Source: Fulvia fulva
Taxonomy: Eukaryota; Ascomycota; Dothideomycetes; Mycosphaerellales; Mycosphaerellaceae
NCBI RefSeq assembly: GCF_020509005.1
Contig: NC_063014.1
Location: forward strand, 4,588,001-4,652,000
Reading direction: 5' to 3'
Length of the DNA stretch: 64,000 bases
Shown in pieces: positions 21,554 to 31,193 of this stretch. Under the pieces are notes generated by a model that was not told the origin of the DNA, searched no databases, and worked only from the letters and a program-made list of their open reading frames with translations. Within the stretch, counting starts at the first letter, position 1. Every line of letters starts with the position of its first letter. Made by a program: the position numbers and the translations under genes.

Positions 21554-22026
21554 TCACACCCCTCTGACACTCGAGAACCTCGTACAAACCCACGCTCCCT
21601 TGAACCAAATAAACTCTAACAAACTAACCATCTCCATCACCACCCCCTCCGGAAACCCGCGACACTCATGATACATCAACACCCTCCCGTCATACAATAC
21701 CTATCAACCTGTGCCGTCACATCAATGACACGCTCATGGAAGGTAGGACTGCTCTCTGCATAGTGCTGAAGCCGTTGTCGAAAGACGTCGCGGCTGATGG
21801 GCTTGTCGTGGCCGGCGGGTGGGTGCGCCATGACGACGTTGAGAATTGTGCTGAGGAAGGACCAGCCGACGGATTCGGGGTTGAAGTCGCGGGCGTTGAT
21901 GGCGGCGGTGAAGGAGCGGGCTAGGTGTTCGAGGTGGGTTGCTGCTTTGGTTTGGGCGGATTCGCCTGCGTCGTGGGGTGGGGTGGTGGGTGGTTCATTT
22001 TGGGGGAGAGTCAGTACGTGGGACAT
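21554..22026 (-). pseudogene. SnoaL-like (NTF2-fold) small protein, apparent frameshift
   Basis: An ATG at 22026 opens a frame of 116 codons ('HLEHLARSFTAAINARDF...' then 'SRDVFRQRLQHY') that stops at 21676. Directly after, another frame continues with 'GFPEGVVMEMVSLLEFIWFK' and 'AWVCTRFSSVRG', ending at 21554. Together this is the usual helix-strand order of fungal SnoaL/NTF2-like hypothetical proteins, whose last strands read like 'G-P-GV-RESVGV-E---GGKW'. A one- or two-base shift in the G-rich stretch near 21676-21690 would join the parts; no intron with normal borders fits. It could be a sequencing error in a G-run or a real disruption. Confidence 0.45.
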
Positions 22027-22323
22027 GGTTCGGCTGGGTTTGTTGTTGGTGAGTGTGCTGTGATCGGTGAGAATGTGACAGAGGGAGGTATGGTTGCGAG
22101 CTGAGGTGCCACCCTGACGTGTGGGTCTTCAGGTTCAGCTCGGTCAGTCAGCTCGCGAGATGGCCTAAAAGCTTGTCAAGGTGGTGAAGAACCACGAACA
22201 AAAGATGCTTGACGGTAAGCACGCAAGATTGTCATTCCGGGTATACATCATTAAGGCTGCGAGAACTTGCATGTAACAACAATGGGCATAAGCCACTGTA
22301 GGGACGGTCGCTTTGCTGCAAGA

Positions 22324-23202
22324 TCAGTTGACGGTTGCGTTGATGATCTTGACCTCACTCTTTGGTCGATCACCGCTGTCTGTAGCGACAGCACCAAGCT
22401 TGTCAACTACATCCATGCCATCGGTGACACGGCCAAAGACGGTGTGCTTGCCATTGAGATGGGGTGTTGCTGCCAAGGTGATGAAGAACCTGTGAAAGTG
22501 TCAGTCTCGTGGTTGCCTGTTTATCTCATACATGTACATGACTATGCGCAGTCAAGAATGACGAGGTTGAGAAGACATACTGGCTGCCATTGGTACCTGG
22601 TCCAGCATTGGCCATGCTGAGTGTACCCTTGCCCTCATGCTTGAGCGAAGAGACGAACTCATCCTCAAACTTGGCTCCGTAGATAGAGCTTCCGCCACGT
22701 CCAGTACCGGTTGGGTCACCACCTGCGAAGGGTGTTAGTATACGTGTGGTGGTTTACCTTCCGTTCTTGCAAAGAAGACGCATACCTTGGATCATGACTA
22801 CAAGCCAAGGGTTCAAGGTCAGCAGATGTCTCACAGACACGCAAAGATGCCTGGCACTGCTTACAGTTCTTGATGATGCGATGGAAGATGACGCCGTCAT
22901 ACTTGCCAGTCTGAGCGAGCGTGGCGAAGTTCTTGCAGGTCTAAAGCCATATAGCATCAGCGACGCTGCCTACATGTATGGGGCCATTCTTTCGAAAGAC
23001 TTGCCCTTGGCGTCAGGTCGGAGTACATGATGCAAGTAATATCACCTAGAGTGGTGTGCAAGACGACATTGTTTGGGTGATGCGCGTCAGAACTACGGGA
23101 GGCAGCGCTTGCCGATGGTGCTGCTGCTGCGCTGGACGAGCGGGTCGCTGCTGGCTGGTCGGTGTGCTTGTCACCACCGAAGAGTTTCTTGAGCTTGTCC
23201 AT
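22324..23202 (-). CDS. Cyclophilin-type peptidyl-prolyl isomerase, PPIL3/Cyp10-like, 5 exons
   Basis: Exons complement(join(22324..22489, 22581..22722, 22786..22797, 22865..22940, 23005..23202)), 197 residues. Cyclophilins catalyse cis-trans isomerisation at prolines; the PPIL3/Cyp10 group is spliceosome-associated. Core motifs: '[10 protein letters not shown]', '[20 protein letters not shown]', '[16 protein letters not shown]', 'GTNGSQFFITLA', '[14 protein letters not shown]'. Exon 3 is only 12 nt and supplies 'FMIQG' codons, with exact phases on both sides. Intron 1 uses a GC donor (AGG|GCAAGT). Unlike human PPIL3, which starts at the first strand, this protein has about 43 extra N-terminal residues rich in Ser/Ala. 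It is divergent to the fumarate reductase gene. Confidence 0.92.
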
Positions 23203-24073
23203 GGTTGTTGGCGGGTGATTGTGATAGTGATTGTGTTGGTTGGTGGTGTGATGTGTGATGTGTGATTGATGGGATGTTTCATGTTTCAAATGGCAGACTC
23301 GCAATGCACTGGACGGTGCTCGGTGCTGCCTTGAATCTGTGCAATCGTCGTCATGGCTCTGTGACGCGCTAGTACCCCGAAAACATGTGACGACGAATCT
23401 ATAGCCTGAGGCATCGGCATCGACCATTGTGCCGTCTTTGCCGCAACATGCTAAGCCTATTGCCGCTTCATTTCCAGCTTCGATGGTTCCTCAATATGTT
23501 GACATTGCCAGATCGAGTCGGCAGTGTGCGAGCGAGAGAGTCTGGCCACAGATGATGATGCCTCAAGCAATATGGAATAATACATGTACTATCATGTATG
23601 CAGGAGACGTGTCAGCATCTCGTTCGGCATGTGATTGGCGTGGGGTTTCAGTGTGGAAGCTGACATTACAAAGAGCTGTGATTCGCTGATGGGATATACT
23701 GTACCCCATGGGCCATGGGCATAGCGCAGGCGTTTGCCTCGGATCTCTTTCACATGCATGTGGTTCACATGTCAAGCGGTAATGGGTACCGACACGACTA
23801 ATTGATTATGGAGCTCCAGCCTCTGCTCGAAAGCTACATGTATAGTGCAAGCTCGTCGTTGCGTTTTCGCTGCATGCGTCCAAGGTGCAACTCGTTGCCA
23901 CAGTGAAGCTACAACTAAAGCACACTCTCGCCGAGGTCCATTCTCGGAAGCAAAGACGTCGCGTCGCCGTTTCTTCTTGCGACCCCCGACCCCCGACTCT
24001 CCCATCTTCCTCACACACTGCTTGACTGCCTGTTGTCCAGCGAGCGAGCGTATCCGTCCTCGTCACCGTCATC
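23203..24073. promoter_or_regulatory. Divergent upstream region of cyclophilin and OSM1
   Basis: 870 bp between two starts. CT-rich tracts lie just before the OSM1 start and TGTGAT/TGTGTG repeats before the cyclophilin start (about 23210-23275). No other feature seen. Confidence 0.3.
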
Positions 24074-26158
24074 ATGCCGCAGAGAATCATTGTTGTTGGC
24101 GCCGGCCGTGAGTATCGCGAGCGCATGGAAACAGCAAGCGAGCATTGCCCGTGGCTGACCAAGACACAGTTTCCGGCCTGAGCGCTGCTCACACCATCTA
24201 CCTTGCCGGCGGCAATGTTGTGCTTCTCGACAAGAACAGTACCATCAGACGCTACTGCCATGTGCGCTGACAGGTGACGGCTGACGCTTTCGGCAGACTT
24301 CATGGGTGGCAACTCCACCAAGGCCACCTCCGGCATCAACGGTGCCTTGACCCGCACACAGACCGACCACAAGATCGCCGACAGCGTCAAGCAATTCTAC
24401 GACGACACCATCAAGTCGGCACGAGACAAGGCCCGACCAGATCTCGTCAAAGTCCTCACATACCAGTCGGCGGGTGCCGTAGAGTGGCTGCAGGATGTCT
24501 TCAACCTCGACCTCACCCTGGTTTCGCGCTTAGGGCATGTATATTGGGCAGATACCCGACATTTGCGTGTACACGACCGCTGACAACCCCCCAGAGGCCA
24601 CTCCTACCCACGAACGCACCGTGGCCACGATGCCAAGTTCCCCGGAATGGCCATCACCTACGCCTTGATGCAGCGATGGGAAGAGCTATGTGAGAAGGAG
24701 CCGGAGCGAGTCGAGCTGGTCAAGAAGGCCAAGGTCATGAAGATCAACATGGACGGAAACAGGGCGACTGGTGTTACGTACAAGTTCGGCCATGAGGACG
24801 TCACAGTCGATGGCCCAGTCGTGCTCGCGACTGGTGGCTACGCCGCTGACTTCGGCGAGGACTCGCTCCTCAAGAAGCACAGGCCAGACACTTTCGATCT
24901 GTCGACCACCAACGGCAACCACGCCACTGGTGACGGTCACAAGATGCTCATGGCCATTGGCGCAAACGGCGTCGACATGGAGTCTGTCCAGGTCCACCCA
25001 ACTGGTCTGGTCGACCCCAAGGACCCAACCGCAAAGACCAAGTTCTTGGCAGCAGAGGCTCTCCGTGGCGAGGGTGGTCTCCTGATCAACAGCAAGGGTG
25101 AGCGATTCGTCGACGAGCTGCAGCACCGTGACTTTGTCTCCGACAAGATGTGGGAAGAGAAGAAGAAGGGCAACTGGCCAATCCGCCTTTGCTTGAACAG
25201 CAAGGCATCAAACACCCTCGACTTCCACACTCGCCACTACTCTGGCCGTGGTCTCATGAAGAAGATGACTGGAGCCGAGCTTGCCAAGGACATCGGCTGT
25301 GGCGAGAAGAAGCTCGGCGAGACATTCAAGGCATACAACAAGTACGCAAACGGCGAGGAGAAGGACCCATTCAACAAGAAGTTCTTCCACAACTTCCCCG
25401 TCGAGGTCAACGATGACTTTCACGTCGCACACATGGAGCCCGTGCTCCACTTCACCATGGGTGGTATCGAGATCAACGACAAGTCAGAGGTCCTCAACTC
25501 AAAGGGCGAGCCTTTCGAGGGACTCTTCACTTGCGGTGAGCTGGCAGGTGGTGTCCACGGTGCCAACAGACTCGGTGGCTCATCTCTGCTCGGCTGTGTC
25601 GTCTACGGTCGCGTGGCAGGTACCAGCTCGAGCAAGTACCTCTTCCAGGAAGTCCTCAACAGCGAGGGTGGCCAAGCAGCATCGCGTGCCGGCCAAATTA
25701 GCCTTCACATCGACCCCAGCACACCAGGCAAATTCACCGTGGAGTGGGGCACCGGCTCGGGCGCAAGCTCCGGCTCCAGCGACAACACCAGCAAACTGCA
25801 GCAGCACGGCCAGAAGTCCGCGGCTCCAGTCATGGACGGTAAGGGCGGTGACCCAGGCAAGAAGCAGGAGACGAACGACGTCAAGAACTTCAAGGTGCCA
25901 GAGGACGAGTACTCTCTCGAAGAGGTCGCGAAGCACAACAAGAAGGAGGACCTGTGGATCGCAGTCAAGGGTGTCGTCATGAACGTCACCGACTGGGTTG
26001 ACGAGCACCCAGGTGGTCCACAAGCGCTTTTCTCACACATGGGCAAGGACGCGTCGGAAGAGTTTGAGATGTTGCATGATGATGAGGTCATTCCAAAGTA
26101 TGCTGCTGGTATTGTGATTGGCAGAGTGAAGGGGCAGGAGATTACGTTGGAGTACTAG
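24074..26158 (+). CDS. OSM1: NADH-dependent fumarate reductase with C-terminal cytochrome b5 domain
   Basis: Four exons, join(24074..24107, 24170..24238, 24297..24534, 24595..26158), 634 residues. The flavoprotein reduces fumarate to succinate, reoxidising FADH2/NADH in mitochondria or cytosol. The N-terminus has the FAD dinucleotide fold ('IIVVGAGLSGLSAAH' across intron 1), then 'GGNSTKATSGINGA', the 'GGHSYPRTHRG' active-site block across intron 3, and 'GCVVYGRVAG'. A linker of about 70 residues leads to a cytochrome b5-like domain with 'VDEHPGGPQALF' and a second His in 'EMLHDDEV'. Intron 3 (24535-24594) uses a GC donor (GG|GCATGT): the nearby GT gives the wrong phase and would destroy the GGHS motif. 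No targeting presequence is visible. Confidence 0.93.
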
Positions 26159-26475
26159 GAAGGGAGGATGAGCATATGAGCATAAGAGTTCTTTCTTCTT
26201 ATCTGGCGTTGATGCGGCACGAAACTACCTATGCCACGAGGTAGGATGTGCGCTTTGCATGTACTTGTGTATAGTCTTGTTCTATGGAGTGGTTTTGATG
26301 AAGCCGCCATCTCACAGTCTTGCTATTAGTCTGGTACACCCAGCAGTACCAGCCACGCCAGACACCTTCGACCACGCCATCACCAGAAGTCAAACTTCCG
26401 CATGTACTGGTGTACGGCCTTGTTCTATCAAGCCACTTTACGAGCCCGCATCACCCTATCGACCACCAGCTCGAT
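26159..26475. other. Intergenic, convergent 3' flanks
   Basis: Includes a partly repeated motif: 'GTACTTGTGTATAGTCTTGTTCTAT' like sequence near 26260 recurs as 'GTACTGGTGTACGGCCTTGTTCTAT' near 26403 (inside the following gene's 3' flank), so a local duplication of about 140 bp spacing is likely. No gene. Confidence 0.4.
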
Positions 26476-27243
26476 CTACTCAGCAGTCCCGTCACTCTCC
26501 TCTGGATCCTGTGCAGGCTCGACCCTTCCAGTCTTGTTCGACCAAGCCATAATGAGGTTGCGAGTCTCGAAGTCTGGCAGTGCGTCCTCCTCTCGATCCA
26601 CATGGAGTTCCAGACCCTGCAGATGCGGCAATACGGTCCAGCAGCCAGCATTGAGCTCCTGCTGGATATCAAGTGCACGCTCTTGCCATCCTTGCTCTAC
26701 AAAGAATTGGTCCATGTGGCGCTGTCGAATGTTGAAGCGGAGGGTAAACTTATGAACTCCGACCATGTTACCCGTCAAGCGCTCCAACCATTTCTTGACT
26801 TGTGCCAGGTCGGTATGAGATTCGAGGTTCATGTCGAGATGGAAGCTTTGGAGTACTATTGCTGGAATTTGGATCTGGCGGATGACGTGGTGTGCAGCCC
26901 AGAAGTCGCGAGGACAGAGTCTTCCTTCTGCACTATGGCTTGGAATGAGCATGCGAGCGTCTCGATATTTCTCGGCTCCGAGTTCGGTGATTGTCACGGT
27001 GGGTTCTGCCCGTGAACTGTACTCAGCGCTGAACTGACGCGATACCAGTAGAGGGTTGACGGTTGCTACCTTCGAGACAGTGATCTTGAGGCAGCATCGG
27101 CGGTACTTTTTCGTGTGGAGCGAGTGGTCATAGATGTCGTTTCGAATCTCGCCGGGAAGATCGAAGAAGCGGAAGATGTTGCGATTGAGGGCAGGAGTTG
27201 CTTCCATGGTTGGGGTGGTCGTGTTGCAAGTTTGGTATGCCAT
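26476..27243 (-). CDS. F-box-like/2EXR-type fungal protein, paralogue 1 of 3
   Basis: 255 residues from the ATG at 27243 (the frame is open to another ATG at 27384, and Met at 27207 is also possible). The N-terminal block 'FRFFDLPGEIRNDIYDHSL' is the typical start of fungal F-box-like or 2EXR-type proteins, followed by 'LLVSRQFSAEYSSRAEPT' and a helical C-terminal part. Members of this expanded group are of unknown biochemical role; some may be substrate adaptors. It forms a tandem array in the same orientation with the next two genes, spaced by about 175 and 350 bp, and is the most complete copy. No signal peptide. Confidence 0.65.
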   Translation of the reverse strand: MAYQTCNTTTPTMEATPALNRNIFRFFDLPGEIRNDIYDHSLHTKKYRRCCLKITVSKVATVNPLLVSRQFSAEYSSRAEPTVTITELGAEKYRDARMLIPSHSAEGRLCPRDFWAAHHVIRQIQIPAIVLQSFHLDMNLESHTDLAQVKKWLERLTGNMVGVHKFTLRFNIRQRHMDQFFVEQGWQERALDIQQELNAGCWTVLPHLQGLELHVDREEDALPDFETRNLIMAWSNKTGRVEPAQDPEESDGTAE

Positions 27244-27418
27244 GGATGGTGCTGGAAATGAACGAGAGAAGGCGCTGGTTTTATCGTTGGCAGAGGCATG
27301 TGTCGAGCCTTGGATGTGCACAAAGCGGATGAGTGAATGACCCCCGCGTGAATGCGCTTCGACTCGCTGACGATGATGTAGCATTCACTTGGCGTCATGC
27401 TGTGTGAAAGCCGTGCCT

Positions 27419-28117
27419 TCACGCAGTCATGTGGCAGTCGCTATCGTGGGCTGATGCACACCTCGTCACAGCTATCGCACCCTCGTCGCAGTACTCCACT
27501 TTGCCTGTCTCAGCAGAGAGACTCATATACAGATTATCGAAGCCAAAGTTACGGAACTCCGCCTCGTTCTTTGCGTAGTGCACGTCCAGCGTGGTCGTGC
27601 ATACCAGTCGCATCCAGGTTATCTCGTTCAGCTCGAGGCGGATCTGCTCGATGGCATTCAATGCGTCGCTTTTGTTCTGGTTGAATATCCGGACGTTGAC
27701 CCGAATGTCGATTGCTTGCTTGAGTCCTCGCATATGTGGGACCAACCTGGCCAACCATGCTCGATGCGCATGAATGTGCGCGAAAAGAAACGCTGTGAGG
27801 TTCAGCTTGAGGTGCGTGGCAGTTGTAAACAGGCGAGACAGATCCAGCTGCTTGTGGCCCAGAAAGCACGGTATGGCGTCTTTCGAGCGACCTTTGGCTA
27901 GGGTCTTTGTTATCGTGAGCCGAGATACTGATTTTGCGCGACTCTCCCGATACTCTTTGGCGAACTGGCGCGATACTGTGACAAGGTCTTTGGCGAAAGT
28001 CTCGAGGTAGATATCCATGCAGCAGGTTCTATCATCCTGTCGCTGAAGAGTATGATCGTAGATCATGTTCCGAAGCTCCCCTGGGAGGTCGAAGAATGGG
28101 AAGCTCTCGGCCATCAT
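27419..28117 (-). CDS. F-box-like/2EXR-type fungal protein, paralogue 2 of 3
   Basis: 232 residues, ATG at 28117. The N-terminus 'FPFFDLPGELRNMIYDHTLQ' is close to paralogue 1 and is followed by 'LVTVSRQFAKEYRESRAKSV', 'LTITKTLAKGRSK' and the C-terminal 'FGFDNLYMSLSAETGKVEY', which is found again in the third copy. Function unknown; the frame is intact. Confidence 0.65.
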   Translation of the reverse strand: MMAESFPFFDLPGELRNMIYDHTLQRQDDRTCCMDIYLETFAKDLVTVSRQFAKEYRESRAKSVSRLTITKTLAKGRSKDAIPCFLGHKQLDLSRLFTTATHLKLNLTAFLFAHIHAHRAWLARLVPHMRGLKQAIDIRVNVRIFNQNKSDALNAIEQIRLELNEITWMRLVCTTTLDVHYAKNEAEFRNFGFDNLYMSLSAETGKVEYCDEGAIAVTRCASAHDSDCHMTA

Positions 28118-28463
28118 AAATCGATGATATCTGAGACGCTCGATGAAGTATTAGAGCAGTGTATCAGCTTTAGCAGTCTGTGCTATGTAAGAATCTGCGA
28201 AGCGGAGGAGCAAAATTCGCTGCTGGCAATGTGGGCCGGTGGTGAAACTATTGACCACTCGAGTTCAAGCAATAGAGCTATGGCAATGAGCAGCTCTTGC
28301 TTGAGTCACGACTCTCGCCGGTTCCGGTCTCAAATCGTTTGTGTGGTGAACTGCGTTGTGGCCCGCCTCTAGGTCGCAGATCACCAGCTGAGGTATGGCA
28401 TGGTCCCGAATGGTTCTTGTGAGACTCTGGCAGATGGTTCGATTTGACCTTTGAGGCTCGAGT
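28118..28463. other. Spacer between paralogues 2 and 3
   Basis: 346 bp upstream of paralogue 2, presumably its promoter. No other feature seen. Confidence 0.4.
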
Positions 28464-29186
28464 TCAGACCTTTTCGATCATCCCGGTGGCCTGCTTTCTC
28501 TCTATGTACATACTCTCAAAGCCAAAGTCCCAGGATGTTGCCAGACGGCCCCCATGAGATTGAGGGGAAAGGAGAACGTCGGCGAGTTGATACGAATCGA
28601 AAGTTTCTCGAAATATCGCATGCTCTTCGACCCCTGCAGTAGTTTGAACACGAATGGCTCGTATTGAACCAGATCTGTAGTTTGACCAGCCAGCATATTG
28701 ATCTGGAGCCGTACGACTTGATACGCGGCCAGCGGCAGGCGTAGTGGGACTGGACAATAAGGACATCCGCCACAACGACATGACCAGCACGTATGTCGAC
28801 TCGCACACTTCGGCTTTGGCCCAAAGAGAGATCTCTCTGAATGCCAGTCTCAGTCATAGTTAGAGAGGTGTGAGGAGACGCGCTCTCGCGAGATTCGGCC
28901 CCAAACTGCCTGCACACCAGCAGCAGATTCGCTGGCATCGTCTCAGCCCGCATCGTAATGCAGCCGGTGAAATACCCCTATGTCCCTTATTGTGTCAAAA
29001 AGTACCGCCACGTCCCTCTTATGTTAAAAAGTTCTCCCGTAGCCCTTACATTGTTGCAAAACTACTGCGATGTCCTTCGTCTATATGTAGTAGTCGCAGC
29101 ATCGCGGGAACAACGCTAGGGTGCGTAGAATATACGTTTTAGAGGTTTTGCGAGAGGTAGACCTAAGAAAAGTATATAGTAATATA

Positions 29187-30302
29187 ACGTGCTTCACCAC
29201 CGAGCGGGCCACCTTTGCCAAGAACTGTACCACTTCCACAGATACAGCTATGCAACCACCATTACAGCGTGTATTGTCTTCAAACGAGGCCAAACTGACC
29301 TTAGCTGTCCGGGCCACGAAATGCGACGCGACAATCACGAATCGACTTGCTGCAAAGGTATACGACGCGTCTCGAACTACACTAGGGTATCGATTGAATA
29401 GACGACCTCCTCGGGGTGACTGCGAGCCCAATTCGAAGAAGCTTACAGAGCTAGAAGAGAGGGTGATACTTGAGTACATACTCGAGCTGGATCTTAGAAG
29501 TTTCCCGCCATCAAAGGCTAGTGTACGAGCAATGGCCGATTCATTGCTACAAGAGAAGGGTCTCAAGCCCGCTGGTCTCAATTGGACAGACAGGTTCATT
29601 GGGCGGCATCGTGAGCTAAAGGTTCGCATGACACGAGGATACGATCGTCAGCGAGCCCTAATAGAAGATCTAGACGTTATCGAGAAGTGGTTCTTGCTTG
29701 TGCGTAATATAAAGGAGAACTATAGCATCCTTGACTAGGACACCTACAACTTCGACGAGACAGGGTTCATAATGGGTATTATTACGTCTCAGAGCGTCGT
29801 TACGGGTTCAGAAAGGCGTAGTGGAAAGAGGAAGGTCGTTCAACAGGGCAATAGAGAGCGAGTAGAGAGATAGCGCATCAGATAGCTCTTATACGAAGCG
29901 AGATTAGTGAGCTACGCAAGTCTAACGAGGCCCTTATATAGCGGAAAGCACGAAAGCGCAAGTACATTCAGTCTAGAGGGTCTCTAACCTTCGATGAGGC
30001 GTCGCAATTGATACCTCTAGAGGATACTAGGAGGCAGGAAGTGAGTAGAGAGTCGCTAGATAGTGTTCGGCCAGCACTAAGGCTACGACGCTATAAGCGA
30101 TGTAGCGAGTCGGGGCATAACGTACGCACCTGTCAAGTAGACTCGCTAGATAGCGAAGAATCTGAAGAGGAATTGTCCTCCTAGTAACGATTCTGTAGGA
30201 TGTCGTCGTGTTAAGATACCGTCGCAATTAAAGTGGAAGTAGTACAGTTCTTGGCAAAAGTGGCCCGCTCGGTGGTGTGGCCCGCTCGGTGGTGAAGCAC
30301 GT
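29187..30302 (+). mobile_element. Deleted pogo/Fot-type (Tc1/mariner) transposon nested in the TIR element
   Basis: Inverted ends beginning ACGTGCTTCACCACCGAGCG, flanked by the TA dinucleotide on both sides (29185-29186 and 30303-30304), as expected for Tc1/mariner insertion. The terminal repeats run about 50 bp; the right end has an additional tandem copy of 17 bp (ACCACCGAGCGGGCCAC). The element is about 1.1 kb, roughly half the length of autonomous relatives. Confidence 0.88.
29250..30184 (+). pseudogene. Pogo/Fot transposase remnant
   Basis: From the ATG at 29250: an N-terminal helix-turn-helix/CENP-B-type DNA-binding part ('RPPRGDCEPNSKKLTELEER', then 'LNWTDRFIGRHRELKVRMTR'). A TAG at 29736-29738 precedes the first catalytic motif 'YNFDETGF'. 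The frame is then lost, and the rest of the DDE core is missing. A C-terminal part with 'KARKRKYIQSRGSLTFDEA' and the zinc-knuckle-like 'RYKRCSESGHNVRTCQ' follows, ending near 30184. Not functional. Confidence 0.85.
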
Positions 30303-30620
30303 TAGTTATAGATTCAAGAGAAATTAAAAAAGTCCAAGAATCGCAAGTTTAGATTATGCTAGGGTTATAGCAGTACTTTCTAACACAATAAGGGTCATAG
30401 GAGTACTTTCTTAACACAATGTAGGGACATAGCGGTATGCTTTTGCTATAAAGCGACACGGTAGTATTTTCCGACACAATGAGGGACATGGGAGTATTTC
30501 ACCGGTAATGCAGCAGTTGCGTGATTGGTGTTCCATCAGAGGTATGGAGTCGTAGATCATGTCTCTCAGCTCGCGAGCCAGCCTGAAGAACGGGGGGAGG
30601 TTTGCGTCGGTCGACTCCAT

Positions 30621-31193
30621 GACTGCCGATCTGGTGAAGTTCTGTCGTTCAGATACAGGAAGTCGTAGGGAGTCGGCGTTTGGACGGTGCTGCGATTTCC
30701 ATATGATCTTGAAGAGGCCACGGTGTCTCAATCGATGAGCAAGTGTTTCTTGAGCCATTGGTTCGAGCGGCTAAGGGACTGTCGCTGTGGACGATCTCGG
30801 CCCGATCATTGGGATCGCAGCCTTGCCGGAGGCAAGATATTGGCAGCCCCTGACACTGGCCAGCGCCACTCAGCACAGTCCAGGGTTACTGCAAGCTGTG
30901 GATCAAGAGTGGTCGTAAGACCAGTTCCTTCGATGGCAGTGGTCAGCACAACCTAGCATATTCCAATCACATTTGCAGCAGTGGATCGAGAAAAGCACGC
31001 AAGACAATCATCTCCTCCAATGTCACTGGTCAGAAGAGCTCCACAGACAGCTGGTCATACAGATCATATGCGACTGCAGCATTTCGCCAGCTGGCCCGTG
31101 CTTCAGCTCAAGAATGACCTGAAGTTCTCGTCCCTCTTTCTTCCTCTTTCCTTTCCTCCACTGCAACAACCCGACACACCTGTCGCCTGACAT
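30621..31193. other. Upstream of paralogue 3
   Basis: No coding segment recognised. It ends in a CT-rich stretch (about 31120-31160). Several short direct repeats around 'TGGTCAGAAGAG'/'CACTGG' but no clear element. Confidence 0.35.

Larger units (their letters stand above)
28964..30505. mobile_element. 1.54-kb terminal-inverted-repeat DNA element with 8-bp target duplication
   Basis: Left end CCGGTGAAATACCCCTATGT and right end (reverse complement) CCGGTGAAATACTCCCATGT are inverted repeats. The flanks carry the direct duplication TAATGCAG at 28956-28963 and 30506-30513. The ends continue into several imperfect copies of a 30-40 bp subterminal unit built from 'CCCTTATTGTGT' and 'AAAGTACT', also in inverted orientation. 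Eight-base duplications are typical of hAT (and some P) elements. No transposase for this element is visible, so it is non-autonomous; its middle is occupied by another transposon. Confidence 0.85.
28464..30620 (-). pseudogene. F-box-like paralogue 3, split by a transposon and frameshifted
   Basis: The 5' part (ATG at 30620) reads 'PPFFRLARELRDMIYDSIPL' up to the insertion at 30505; the 3' part resumes at 28955 with 'NLLLVCRQFGAESRESAS', matching the 'VSRQF-EYRESRA' block of paralogue 2. Removing the inserted element and one 8-bp duplication rejoins the two in the same frame. Further down at least two frame changes separate 'GQSRSVRVDIRAGHVVVAD', 'VFKLLQGSKSMRYFEKLSI' and the terminal 'FGFESMYIERKQATGM', so the copy was degenerate apart from the insertion. 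Confidence 0.75.

Noticed and set aside
25281..25982. 233-codon Ser/Thr/Arg-rich frame within OSM1
   Set aside because: Out-of-frame shadow of a GC-rich, codon-biased gene.
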